Under the pieces are notes generated by a model that worked only from the letters and a program-made list of their open reading frames with translations, was not told where the DNA came from and searched no databases. This document shows, in pieces, positions 1-6,171 of a DNA stretch of 7,834 nt. The first letter of the stretch is position 1, and each line of letters opens with the position of its first letter. The translations under genes and the position numbers were made by a program. The stretch is from Actinomycetes bacterium (GTDB lineage: Bacteria > Actinomycetota > Acidimicrobiia > Acidimicrobiales > Palsa-688): positions 1 to 7,834 of the forward strand of contig JAKAXG010000187.1 in the NCBI GenBank assembly GCA_021827225.1, given 5' to 3'.

Positions 1-1
1 G

Positions 2-295
2 ATGGCGACCGTCATCATGTACATCAACGCCGTGTTCGGCCTGCTCGACGGGCAGCTGTTCGCAGTGCCCATCGGAACGGTGCTCGTCCTGGGCCAGGCG
101 GCGGCCGGCCTGGGCGTGGCCAACGAGAAGAAGTGGGGCTACTGGCTGGGCGTGGTCCTCGTGGCCCTGTTCATCGCCTTCATGGTGCTCAACTTCAGCT
201 TCGTGTGGATCCTCAACCTGATCTTCTACGGGGCCCTGCTGGCCCTCCTGCTCCACCCTCAGAGCCGGGACTACCGCAAGACCTGGTTCAAGTAG
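2..295 (+). CDS. Small hydrophobic membrane protein, unknown function
   Basis: The frame reads 97 residues from an ATG at base 2 to a TAG at 293-295. It is strongly hydrophobic, with about three likely membrane helices (roughly residues 18-40, 46-65 and 67-86) and a short basic, aromatic tail ending DYRKTWFK. The charged loop near residues 42-45 (NEKK) separates helices one and two. I recognise no catalytic motif and cannot name a family, although small actinobacterial membrane proteins often end with a similar charged tail after the last helix. Only one base precedes the ATG, so the true start may lie upstream and the gene may be truncated by the window. A second in-frame ATG lies at 17. The 43 bp before the next gene carry a promoter-like element, so this gene is probably a separate unit from the men genes. 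Confidence 0.72.
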   Translation: MATVIMYINAVFGLLDGQLFAVPIGTVLVLGQAAAGLGVANEKKWGYWLGVVLVALFIAFMVLNFSFVWILNLIFYGALLALLLHPQSRDYRKTWFK

Positions 296-300
296 GGACT

Positions 301-331
301 TTGGGAAAAAGGGTGGCCCCTGGCGTAGCCT
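301..331 (+). promoter_or_regulatory. Candidate promoter of the maoC-menG-menF unit, probably leaderless
   Basis: A TAGCCT box (326-331) fits the actinobacterial -10 consensus TAnnnT. Seven bases separate it from the ATG at 339, so transcription would begin at or next to the start codon. A TTGGGA (301-306) could serve as the -35 element with a rather long 19 bp spacer. There is no purine-rich Shine-Dalgarno sequence just upstream of the ATG, which agrees with a leaderless transcript. This is inferred from position and consensus only. Confidence 0.45.
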
Positions 332-338
332 GCCCGTC

Positions 339-794
339 ATGACCACCACGATCGACGGCATTGCCGGGCTCAAGAAGCACGTAGGCGAACACCTCGGCTA
401 CAGCGAGTGGCACCAGGTGACCCAGGAGCAGGTCAACCTGTTCGCCGACGCGACCGGCGACCACCAGTGGATCCACGTGGACGTGGAGCGGGCCAAGGCC
501 GGCCCGTTCGGTGCGCCGATCGCCCACGGATACCTCACCCTGTCCCTCGGCCCCACCCTCATCTCCGAGGCGTTCCAGGTGACGGGCATCTCCATGGGGG
601 TCAACTACGGGCTGAACAAGCTGCGCTTCCCCTCGCCGGTGCCGGTGGGCTCCAAGGTCCGGGCCGGCATCGAGCTGGCCGGCGTGGAGGACGTCGCCGG
701 CGGCGCCCAGGTGCAGTTGAACGTCACCTTCGAGATCGAGGGCGGAAGCAAGCCGGTGTGCGTCGCCGAAGTGCTCTTCCGCTACTACTCCTGA
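339..794 (+). CDS. MaoC-like (R)-specific enoyl-CoA hydratase, HtdZ/Rv0130-like
   Basis: This 151-residue single hotdog-domain protein resembles, from memory, mycobacterial HtdZ (Rv0130, also 151 aa) along its length. The shared blocks are NLFADATGDHQWIHVD (33-48), the glycine-rich GPFGAPIAHGYLTL (55-68), NYGLNKLRFPSPVPVGS (about 88-104) and a C-terminal CVAEVLFRYYS. The hydratase signature is intact: Asp41 and His46 in TGDHQWIH match the catalytic Asp/His pair of the family, which adds water to trans-2-enoyl-CoA to give the (R)-3-hydroxyacyl-CoA. The usual context of such enzymes is fatty acid or polyhydroxyalkanoate metabolism, not quinones. Here it is the first gene of a unit with menG and menF, and its TGA (792-794) lies against or over the start region of menG. 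Whether it serves the menaquinone pathway or merely shares a promoter is unknown. Confidence 0.93.
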   Translation: MTTTIDGIAGLKKHVGEHLGYSEWHQVTQEQVNLFADATGDHQWIHVDVERAKAGPFGAPIAHGYLTLSLGPTLISEAFQVTGISMGVNYGLNKLRFPSPVPVGSKVRAGIELAGVEDVAGGAQVQLNVTFEIEGGSKPVCVAEVLFRYYS

Positions 795-826
795 GCCTGC
801 CGGAGGGGGAGGAGAAGGTCCGCGCC

Positions 827-1480
827 GTGCGGACCATGTTCGACACGATCGCGCCGCGCTACGACCTGGTGAACCGGGTGATGACGTTCGGTCTCGACCG
901 GCTGTGGCGCAAGAGGGCGGTGACGTCACTGGATCTCGGTCCGGGATCGACGGTGCTGGACCTGGCCTGCGGGACCGGGGATCTCTGCCGCGACCTGGCG
1001 GCCGCCGGGCACTCCCCCGTGGGCGCCGACCTGTCGTTCGGGATGCTGGCCCACGCCCGGACCGACGCCCCGCTCCTGCAGGGCGACGCCCTCGACCTGC
1101 CCTTCCCGAGCGGCGCCCTGGACGGGGCGGTCAGCGGGTTCGCCCTGCGCAACTTCGTGTCCCTGCCGCCGGTGTTCGCCGAGCTGGCCCGGGTGATCCG
1201 CCCGGGCGGGCGGGTGGCCCTGCTCGACGTGTCCACCCCGGCCAACCCCCTGCTGCGCAGCGGCCACGCCGTGTACTTCGGGCACGTGGTGCCCCGCATC
1301 GGCGGCCTCCTCTCCGACCAGGACGCCTACCGCTACCTGCCGAAGTCGGTGGCCTACCTGCCTCCCGGCGACGGCATGCTGGACATGCTCGGCGAGGCCG
1401 GCTTCGGAGCGGTCCGCCGGCGGATCCTCTCGGGGGGCATCACCCAGCTGATCACCGCCACCCGGCGGGTGGCGCCGTGA
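827..1480 (+). CDS. menG: Demethylmenaquinone methyltransferase (MenG/UbiE)
   Basis: SAM-dependent class I methyltransferase that converts demethylmenaquinone to menaquinone, the last pathway step. The UbiE start motif MFDTIAPRYDLVNRVMTFGLDRLW is followed by SAM motif I VLDLACGTGDLC, the acidic motif GADLSFGMLAHAR, the block LPFPSGALDGAVSGFALRNF, motif RVIRPGGRVALLD, the family signature VVPRIGGLLS...YRYLPKSV and a C-terminal GGITQLITATR. The start is uncertain. GTG 827 is listed because the purine run GGAGAAGG (811-818) sits 8 bases upstream, giving 217 aa. ATG 836 is too far from that run. The frame also reads upstream as SLPEGEEKVRAVR, which looks like a genuine UbiE N-terminal helix. A CTG at 791 overlapping the maoC stop as CTGA would give 229 aa, closer to the usual 230-250. 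The stop overlaps the menF start as GTGA (1477-1480), suggesting coupled translation. Confidence 0.93.
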   Translation: MRTMFDTIAPRYDLVNRVMTFGLDRLWRKRAVTSLDLGPGSTVLDLACGTGDLCRDLAAAGHSPVGADLSFGMLAHARTDAPLLQGDALDLPFPSGALDGAVSGFALRNFVSLPPVFAELARVIRPGGRVALLDVSTPANPLLRSGHAVYFGHVVPRIGGLLSDQDAYRYLPKSVAYLPPGDGMLDMLGEAGFGAVRRRILSGGITQLITATRRVAP

Positions 1481-2730
1481 GCGCGCCCCGCCTGCGGGCC
1501 ACGACCGTCGCCCTCCCCGATCCGCCGGACCTGCTGGCCCAGGCCGGCGACGACGGCTGGCTGTTCCGGGCCGAGCACGCCGGCCTGGCCGGACAGGGCG
1601 TGGCGCTGCGCATCGACCTGCCCGAGGGGGTCGGCGACCGGGCCGGCACCGCCCGGGTACAGGAGGTGCTGGCCTCCATCCCGACCGAGGACCCGCTGGG
1701 ACTTCCGGGGACCGGCCCGGTGGCCGTCGGCGCCCTGCCGTTCGACCCCACCGCTCCCGGCCACCTGGTGGTGCCCCGCCGGCTGTTCGGACGGTCCGGC
1801 GACACCGGCTGGGTCACCACCGTCGAGCCGCTCGACGCCCAACCCGAACCGGTGGTCCTCGGACCCTCCGGGGTGGACGGCGACGACCGTGCCCCCCAGC
1901 CCCCCGACCGCTTCACCCTGGTGCCCACCATGACCCACGACGAGTGGCGGGAGCTGATCGCCGACGCCGTGGAGGTGCTGGCTCGGGGAGACCTCCGCAA
2001 GGTCGTCCTGGCCCGACGGATCGATATCGGCGCCAACCGGCCGTTCGTGGTCTCCGACGTCCTCGAGCGGCTCATCGCCCTGTACCCGTCGTGCATGGTG
2101 TACTCGATCGAGGGCTTTCTCGGTGCCAGCCCCGAGCTGCTCGTCAGCCGCTACGGCTCCGACGTGGACAGCCATCCCCTGGCCGGGACCGTCGCCCGTA
2201 GCGGCGACGTGCACGGCGACGAGACGCTGGTGGCCCGGCTGATGGACTCCCCCAAGGCCCGCCACGAGCACCGGGTGGTGGTCGAGGCCATCGCCGAGGT
2301 CCTGAGGCCGCTCTGCGCCCGGCTGGACGTGCCCGACCGGCCGTCGGTCCTCGGCCTGCGCAACGTGTCCCACCTGGCCACCCTCATCCGGGGCCGGCTG
2401 GCCGCCGGATCCCCGGCGCCGTCCGCGCTGGAGCTGGTGGGGCGCATCCATCCCACCCCGGCGGTGGGCGGAACCCCGACCGACGCCGCCCTGCGCTACC
2501 TGCAGAAGGTGGAGGGCTTCGACCGGGGCCGCTACGCCGGCCCGGTCGGCTGGGTCGACAGCCGGGGCGACGGATGCTTCGCCCTCGGGATCCGCTGCGC
2601 CGAGGTCGAAGGCTCCGAAGCCCGGATCTACGCCGGCAACGGCATCGTGGCCGGCTCCGACCCCGGCGAGGAGCTGGCCGAGACCCAGCTCAAGCTGCAG
2701 GCCCTGCTCGCCGCCCTGGTGCGGCCCTGA
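1477..2730 (+). CDS. menF: Isochorismate synthase (MenF/EntC family)
   Basis: A chorismate-binding enzyme of 417 residues that isomerises chorismate to isochorismate, committing it to menaquinone (or, in some bacteria, siderophore or salicylate synthesis). The first ~145 residues are the variable N-terminal part; the catalytic domain follows. Visible active-site elements are Lys175 in RKVVLARR (general base, Lys147 in EntC), Glu220 in LGASPE (general acid, Glu197 in EntC), PLAGT (234-238), Glu264 in RHEH and Glu402 in AETQLKL (Mg2+ ligands), HPTPAVGG (325-332), YAGPVGW (353-359) and YAGNGIVAGSDP (385-396). The menD neighbour makes the menaquinone role the best call. The GTG start overlaps the menG stop by four bases and there is no strong ribosome site, so translation is probably coupled to menG. 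It ends 16 bp from the convergent menD stop. Confidence 0.95.
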   Translation: MSAPRLRATTVALPDPPDLLAQAGDDGWLFRAEHAGLAGQGVALRIDLPEGVGDRAGTARVQEVLASIPTEDPLGLPGTGPVAVGALPFDPTAPGHLVVPRRLFGRSGDTGWVTTVEPLDAQPEPVVLGPSGVDGDDRAPQPPDRFTLVPTMTHDEWRELIADAVEVLARGDLRKVVLARRIDIGANRPFVVSDVLERLIALYPSCMVYSIEGFLGASPELLVSRYGSDVDSHPLAGTVARSGDVHGDETLVARLMDSPKARHEHRVVVEAIAEVLRPLCARLDVPDRPSVLGLRNVSHLATLIRGRLAAGSPAPSALELVGRIHPTPAVGGTPTDAALRYLQKVEGFDRGRYAGPVGWVDSRGDGCFALGIRCAEVEGSEARIYAGNGIVAGSDPGEELAETQLKLQALLAALVRP

Positions 2731-2744
2731 CCCGGGACCGCGCC
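2718..2744. terminator. Candidate hairpin terminator between convergent menF and menD
   Basis: GGTGCGGCCC (2718-2727) can pair with GGGACCGCGCC (2734-2744), giving about ten pairs with one bulged A and one G-U wobble. The six-base loop contains the menF TGA. There is no T run on either side, so this is not a classical intrinsic terminator; GC-rich hairpins without a U tail are proposed for actinobacteria. In DNA this rich in GC a chance hairpin is possible. Its place at a convergent junction is the main support. Confidence 0.3.
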
Positions 2745-2746
2745 GA

Positions 2747-4489
2747 CTAGAGCGGCGCCAGGCCGGCGGCTACCGCGGCGTTGAGCCGTTCGTGGATCTC
2801 GACGTTGGCCCGGCGCTGCGACGGCACCACCGCCACCCGCACGCCGGGCTCGGCCGCCCGCGACAGGAAGCGGTCCAGATCCTCGCGCCCCGCCACCCGG
2901 GCGGCCTCCACGCCGTAGGAGCCGGCCAGGGCCACCAGGTCGGTGCCGTGCGGGGTGCCCCAGTACCGCTCGAAGCGGTCCGGCTCCAGAGCCGAAGCCT
3001 GGGGGAGGAACGAGAAGATCCCCCCGCCGTCGTTGTCGACCACGACCAGGCTGAGGGCGACCGGGCGGCGCCCGGCCCACAGCAGGGAGGAGGCGTCGTA
3101 GAGGAAGGCCAGGTCCCCTATCAGCGTCACCGTCGGGCCGCCGCCCAGCGCCACCCCTATCGACGTGGATATGACGCCGTCGATGCCGTTGGCGCCCCGG
3201 TTGGACAGGACCCGGGCACCCCCGCGGGGACGGCCGAACCACTCGACGTCGCGGACCGGCATGGACGACGACAGCACCAGCTGGCCGTCGGCGGGCACCG
3301 CCTCCATGCACGCCCGGGCGACCGCCGGCTCGGACATCTCGAACGGTCCCCCCCGGCCCAGCTGCTCGTCCAGGACGGCCTGGGCGGCAGCCTCCGCCCG
3401 GGTCCAGCGCTCCGCCCAGGCGGTCGGCTGCCGGGACGGGGCCAGCTTCGCGGCCACACCGGCGGCCAGGCTCTCCGCCCCGCCGGCCAGGACCAGGGAG
3501 GCCCGCCGGTCGGGATCGATCCAGCGGCCCCTCCGGTCGAGGATGATCTGGGGGACGTCGGGGGGCAGCGCCGCCAGCCACTGGCCCATGACCTTCGACG
3601 CCCACGGCGCCCCCACCCGCAGGACCACCTCGGGGATCCACCCCGACACCGGCGCCGCCCGCAGGAGCACGTCGGCGGATGCAACTACCAGTCGCTCAGG
3701 CAGTCGCAGCCCGCTGCGGGGGTCGGCGAGCAGCGGCCAACCCAGCCGGGCGGCCAGGTCGAGCAGCGCCGACGGCTCGCCGGCACCCTCGCCGGCCACG
3801 ATCAGGCCCCGCCCGCCGGCGGCGGCCACCACGGTGGCCAGTACCTCCTCGAGCACGGTCGGGTCCGCTTCCGGCCGCCCGGGGCTCACCCGGTGCCACG
3901 GTCGACCGTCGGGGCGGGCGGCCGGCCACTCGACCGAGGCGGCGTCGCCGAGCAGCGGCTCCCGGAACGGCAGGTTGAGCTGTACCGGTCCCGGGCTGCC
4001 CAGCCGGCCCAAGGCCTCGGCTACCGAGCGCGCCGCCAGGGAGCGCCAGCCGCCCGACGAGGCCAGGTCGGCCACCCCCGGGTCGGCGGCCCACCGGACG
4101 GCGCCGATGAAGAGGTTGGCCTGCTCCACCGTCTGGGGAGCCCCGACATGGTGCAGCTCCGGGGGCCGGTCGGTGGTCACCGCGATGAGGGGGACGGCGG
4201 CCTGCGACGCCTCCACGATCGAGGGGTGCAACTCGACCGACGCCGTGCCGCTCGTGGTCACCACCACCGCCGGCCGGCCGGTGGCCACACCCAGGCCCAG
4301 CCCGGTGAAGCCGGCGGAACGCTCGTCGAGCACCACGTGCACCCGGATCCGGGCTTCGTCCTCCAGCGCCGCCACCATCGGCGTCGACCGGGAGCCGGGG
4401 GCCACGACGGCATCGGTGACCCCGGCTCGGGCCCACTCGTCGCACACCACGGCGCAGAAGGCGGCTTGGACATCGGACGGGCGGGTCAT
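2747..4489 (-). CDS. menD: SEPHCHC synthase (MenD), thiamine diphosphate enzyme
   Basis: MenD (580 aa, typical size) decarboxylates 2-oxoglutarate on thiamine diphosphate and adds the resulting succinic semialdehyde anion to isochorismate, making SEPHCHC. The N-terminal PYR domain shows APGSRSTP (30-37), DERSAGF with Glu56 (the conserved cofactor-activating Glu, Glu55 in E. coli), TTSGTASVELHP (78-89) and DRPPEL (107-112). The C-terminal PP domain shows SSSMPVRDVEWF (407-418), SNRGANGIDG (429-438) and the ThDP/Mg2+ motif from GD (458-459) to N486-D-G-G, with the usual spacing of about 27. The ATG is preceded on this strand by GGAGGA (4497-4502) at a spacing of 7, a strong ribosome site. It is transcribed opposite to its substrate supplier menF and divergently from menH, the next enzyme. 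No promoter fits in the 14 bp gap without overlapping coding sequence. Confidence 0.97.
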   Translation of the reverse strand: MTRPSDVQAAFCAVVCDEWARAGVTDAVVAPGSRSTPMVAALEDEARIRVHVVLDERSAGFTGLGLGVATGRPAVVVTTSGTASVELHPSIVEASQAAVPLIAVTTDRPPELHHVGAPQTVEQANLFIGAVRWAADPGVADLASSGGWRSLAARSVAEALGRLGSPGPVQLNLPFREPLLGDAASVEWPAARPDGRPWHRVSPGRPEADPTVLEEVLATVVAAAGGRGLIVAGEGAGEPSALLDLAARLGWPLLADPRSGLRLPERLVVASADVLLRAAPVSGWIPEVVLRVGAPWASKVMGQWLAALPPDVPQIILDRRGRWIDPDRRASLVLAGGAESLAAGVAAKLAPSRQPTAWAERWTRAEAAAQAVLDEQLGRGGPFEMSEPAVARACMEAVPADGQLVLSSSMPVRDVEWFGRPRGGARVLSNRGANGIDGVISTSIGVALGGGPTVTLIGDLAFLYDASSLLWAGRRPVALSLVVVDNDGGGIFSFLPQASALEPDRFERYWGTPHGTDLVALAGSYGVEAARVAGREDLDRFLSRAAEPGVRVAVVPSQRRANVEIHERLNAAVAAGLAPL

Positions 4490-4503
4490 GCCAGGATCCT
4501 CCG
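4490..4503. promoter_or_regulatory. 14 bp divergent spacer with palindrome shared by menD and menH ribosome sites
   Basis: The whole intergenic space is 14 bp. It contains the perfect palindrome AGGATCCT (4493-4500). On the minus strand the sequence reads GGAGGATCC, with GGAGGA (4502-4497) seven bases before the menD ATG. On the plus strand AGGA (4493-4496) lies seven bases before the menH GTG at 4504. Read instead as nAnnnT -10 boxes, GAGGAT (minus) and CAGGAT (plus) lie six bases before each start, so a leaderless reading cannot be excluded, though the Shine-Dalgarno reading is stronger for menD. A TTGGAC at 4466-4471, inside menD, could be a -35 for menH, but its spacing to CAGGAT is 20 bp. 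Confidence 0.5.
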
Positions 4504-5268
4504 GTGACTGATGAACCCCCGCTTCACTACGAGACCCGCGGCGCCGGCGCTCGGCTGATGCTGCTGCACGGTTTCACCCAGTCGGGTCGGGCCTGGGGGC
4601 CGGCCGGCGACGCCCTCGCCGATCGCTACCAGGTGGTGGCCCTCGACGCCCCCGGTCACGGCCGGTCGGCCGGCGTGGCGGCCGGCCTGGCCGACGGGGC
4701 GGACCTGATGGCGGCCACCGCCCGGGCCGCCGGCGGGCCCGGAGCGTGGCTCGGCTACTCCATGGGCGGCCGCTACGCCCTGCACGTGGCCCTGCGCCAT
4801 CCGGAGATGGTGGAGCGGCTGATCCTGGTGAGCGCCACGGCCGGCATCGAGGACCGGGCCGAGCGCGCCGCCCGGCGGGATTCCGACGACGCCCTGGCCC
4901 GCCGGGTGGAGGCGGAGGGCCTGGAGCCGTTCCTGCGGTGGTGGCTGGCCCAGCCGCTCTTCGCCACCCTGCCGGCCGAAGCGGCCCAGCTGGACGGCAG
5001 GCTCGACGGCACCGCCGCCGGGCTGGCGCAGAGCCTGCGGCTGGCCGGCACGGGGGCCCAGGATCCTCTGTGGTCGCGCCTGGGCGAGCTGCGGTTCCCG
5101 GTGCTGGTGGTGGCCGGCGAGCTGGACAGCAGGTACACCTCGCTGGGGCGGCGGCTGGCCGCGTCCATCCCGGGCGCCACCTTCCGGGCGATCCCCGGAG
5201 CCGGCCACGCCTGCCATCTGGAACGCCCCGAAGCCTTCGTCGAGGTGGTGGCCGGCTGGCTGGGTTGA
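4504..5268 (+). CDS. menH: SHCHC synthase (MenH), alpha/beta hydrolase
   Basis: A 254-residue alpha/beta hydrolase that eliminates pyruvate from SEPHCHC, the MenD product, to give SHCHC. The oxyanion-hole motif LHGFTQSGRAW (21-31) is followed by DAPGHGRS (48-55), the nucleophile elbow GYSMGGR (84-90) with Ser86 and the MenH-type Arg90, an arginine-rich stretch RAARRDSD (121-128), Asp208 in GELDSRY and His235 in GAGHACHLE. The Ser-Asp-His triad and Arg90 sit almost exactly where E. coli MenH has them (86, 210, 232, and 90). Family members are hard to separate from other small hydrolases, but the Arg residues, size and position beside menD make MenH the clear choice. The start is GTG with AGGA seven bases upstream; ATG 4511 is out of frame. 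It converges on menA, leaving 14 bp if the menA frameshift is corrected. Confidence 0.92.
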   Translation: MTDEPPLHYETRGAGARLMLLHGFTQSGRAWGPAGDALADRYQVVALDAPGHGRSAGVAAGLADGADLMAATARAAGGPGAWLGYSMGGRYALHVALRHPEMVERLILVSATAGIEDRAERAARRDSDDALARRVEAEGLEPFLRWWLAQPLFATLPAEAAQLDGRLDGTAAGLAQSLRLAGTGAQDPLWSRLGELRFPVLVVAGELDSRYTSLGRRLAASIPGATFRAIPGAGHACHLERPEAFVEVVAGWLG

Positions 5269-5282
5269 TCCCCCCGGCCGCC
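5247..5282. terminator. Candidate hairpin terminator between convergent menH and menA
   Basis: GGTGGCCGG (5247-5255), inside the last menH codons, can pair with CCGGCCGCC (5274-5282), just before the expected menA stop. That gives nine pairs with one G-U wobble in the plus-strand RNA. A small inner stem GGG/CCC (5262-5264 with 5270-5272) could extend it. No T run follows in either direction. Like the hairpin at the menF/menD junction it is supported by its convergent position rather than by a full terminator structure. Confidence 0.3.
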
Positions 5283-6151
5283 CTACAGCCACAGACCCAG
5301 GCCAGGAGAAGGCCGAACGCCAGCTGGGTGCGGCCGGTGTCGCCGAGCACGGCGATCAGGTCGGGCCCCGCCGCCCCGGCCTTCACCCGGCGGATGGACG
5401 GCAGGGCGATGGGCAGGGCGGCCAGGGCCAAGAGGGCGCCCAGCCGGTAGGCGGCCATGCCGGCGGCGAAGACGAACGGCAGCAGCAGGCAGGCCACGAA
5501 CAGCCTGCGGGTGGCCGGCGCCCCGATACGCACCGCCAGCGTGCGCTTCCCGGACGAGCTGTCACCGGGAATGTCACGGAGGTTGTTGACGACCAGGAGG
5601 GCGACCGACAGGAGGCCCACGGGGGCGGCCGCCAGGCCGGCCAGCGGGGTCAGCCGCTCCAGCTGCACGAACGCCGTTCCGGCCGTCGCCACCAGGCCGA
5701 AGAACACGAACACGAACAGCTCCCCCAGCCCGGCGTAGCCGTACGGTCTGGGGCCGCCGGTGTAGAACCAGCCGGCGGCGATGGAGGCCGCCCCCACCAG
5801 GATCAGCCACCAGCCGGCGACGGCGGCCAGCACCAGACCGGCCACGCCGGCCACCGCGAACGACGCGTAGGCGGCCTTCTTCACCGCCGCCGGCGCCTTC
5901 AGCCCCGACGCCACCAGCCGGACCGGCCCGACCCGGGCGTCGTCGGTTCCGCGCACCCCGTCGCTGTAGTCGTTGGCGTAGTTGGTGGCGACCTGCAGCG
6001 CCAGCGACACGACCAGGGCGGCGACCGCCCGCCACCAGATCACCTGGCCGCCGGCCCGGGCCACGGCGGTGCCCACCACCACCGGCACGGCCGACGCCGG
6101 GAGGGTCCGGGGGCGGGCGCCGGCCAGCCAGGGATGTTTGGGATGGTTCAC
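5283..6151 (-). CDS. menA: DHNA polyprenyltransferase (MenA), with an apparent frameshift in its last codons
   Basis: UbiA-family membrane prenyltransferase that joins a polyprenyl diphosphate to 1,4-dihydroxy-2-naphthoate, giving demethylmenaquinone. From GTG 6151 it begins VNHPKHPWLAGARPRTLP, as in mycobacterial MenA. The first Asp-rich motif NYANDYSDGVRGTDDARVGP spans 57-76, YTGGPRPYGYAGLGELFVF 130-148, and the second Asp motif NNLRDIPGD 189-197; about eight to nine hydrophobic helices are visible. The family should end near residue 290. Here the frame has no stop at that point and stays open to a TGA at 4574-4576, antisense to menH. Adding one C to the sense strand opposite 5300-5301 gives LALGLWL then TAG (5285-5283), 289 aa, the expected end. 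The coordinates here use that repaired stop. The run-on tail is rich in Arg and Pro and looks like noncoding antisense. A TAGTTT box lies 8 bases before the GTG. Confidence 0.9.
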
Positions 6152-6171
6152 CGGTTGGCAAACTACCTGTC
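6152..6171. promoter_or_regulatory. 20 bp divergent spacer with overlapping -10-like boxes for menA and menE
   Basis: On the minus strand TAGTTT (6165-6160) is a perfect TAnnnT box eight bases before the menA GTG, with a possible TTGCCA -35 (6190-6185, inside menE) 19 bp upstream. On the plus strand CAAACT (6159-6164), a weaker nAnnnT match, lies seven bases before the menE GTG. The two boxes cover the same base pairs in opposite directions. Neither start has a clear Shine-Dalgarno sequence, which fits leaderless or near-leaderless transcripts. Consensus and position are the only evidence. Confidence 0.4.

Noticed and set aside
339..794. The MaoC gene as the missing DHNA-CoA thioesterase (MenI).
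   Set aside because: It carries the hydratase Asp/His motif and closely resembles HtdZ; only the general fold is shared with hotdog thioesterases.
758..826. GTG 758 as the menG start.
   Set aside because: It would overlap maoC by 37 bases and add a tail (RRRSALPLLLLS) unlike the family, with no ribosome site.
288..929. A 213-residue minus-strand frame opposite the MaoC gene and the start of menG.
   Set aside because: It spans two plus-strand genes and a promoter region and has no family resemblance.
1354..2456. Minus-strand open frames of 365 and 101 residues opposite menF.
   Set aside because: MenF shows all its active-site residues on the plus strand; these frames are low-complexity shadows.
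2792..4511. Two very long plus-strand open frames (571 and 448 residues) opposite menD.
   Set aside because: They mirror menD codons in GC-rich DNA, where antisense frames rarely meet stops. Their Arg/Pro/Gly/His-rich composition shows no family motif, while menD has complete motifs on the minus strand.
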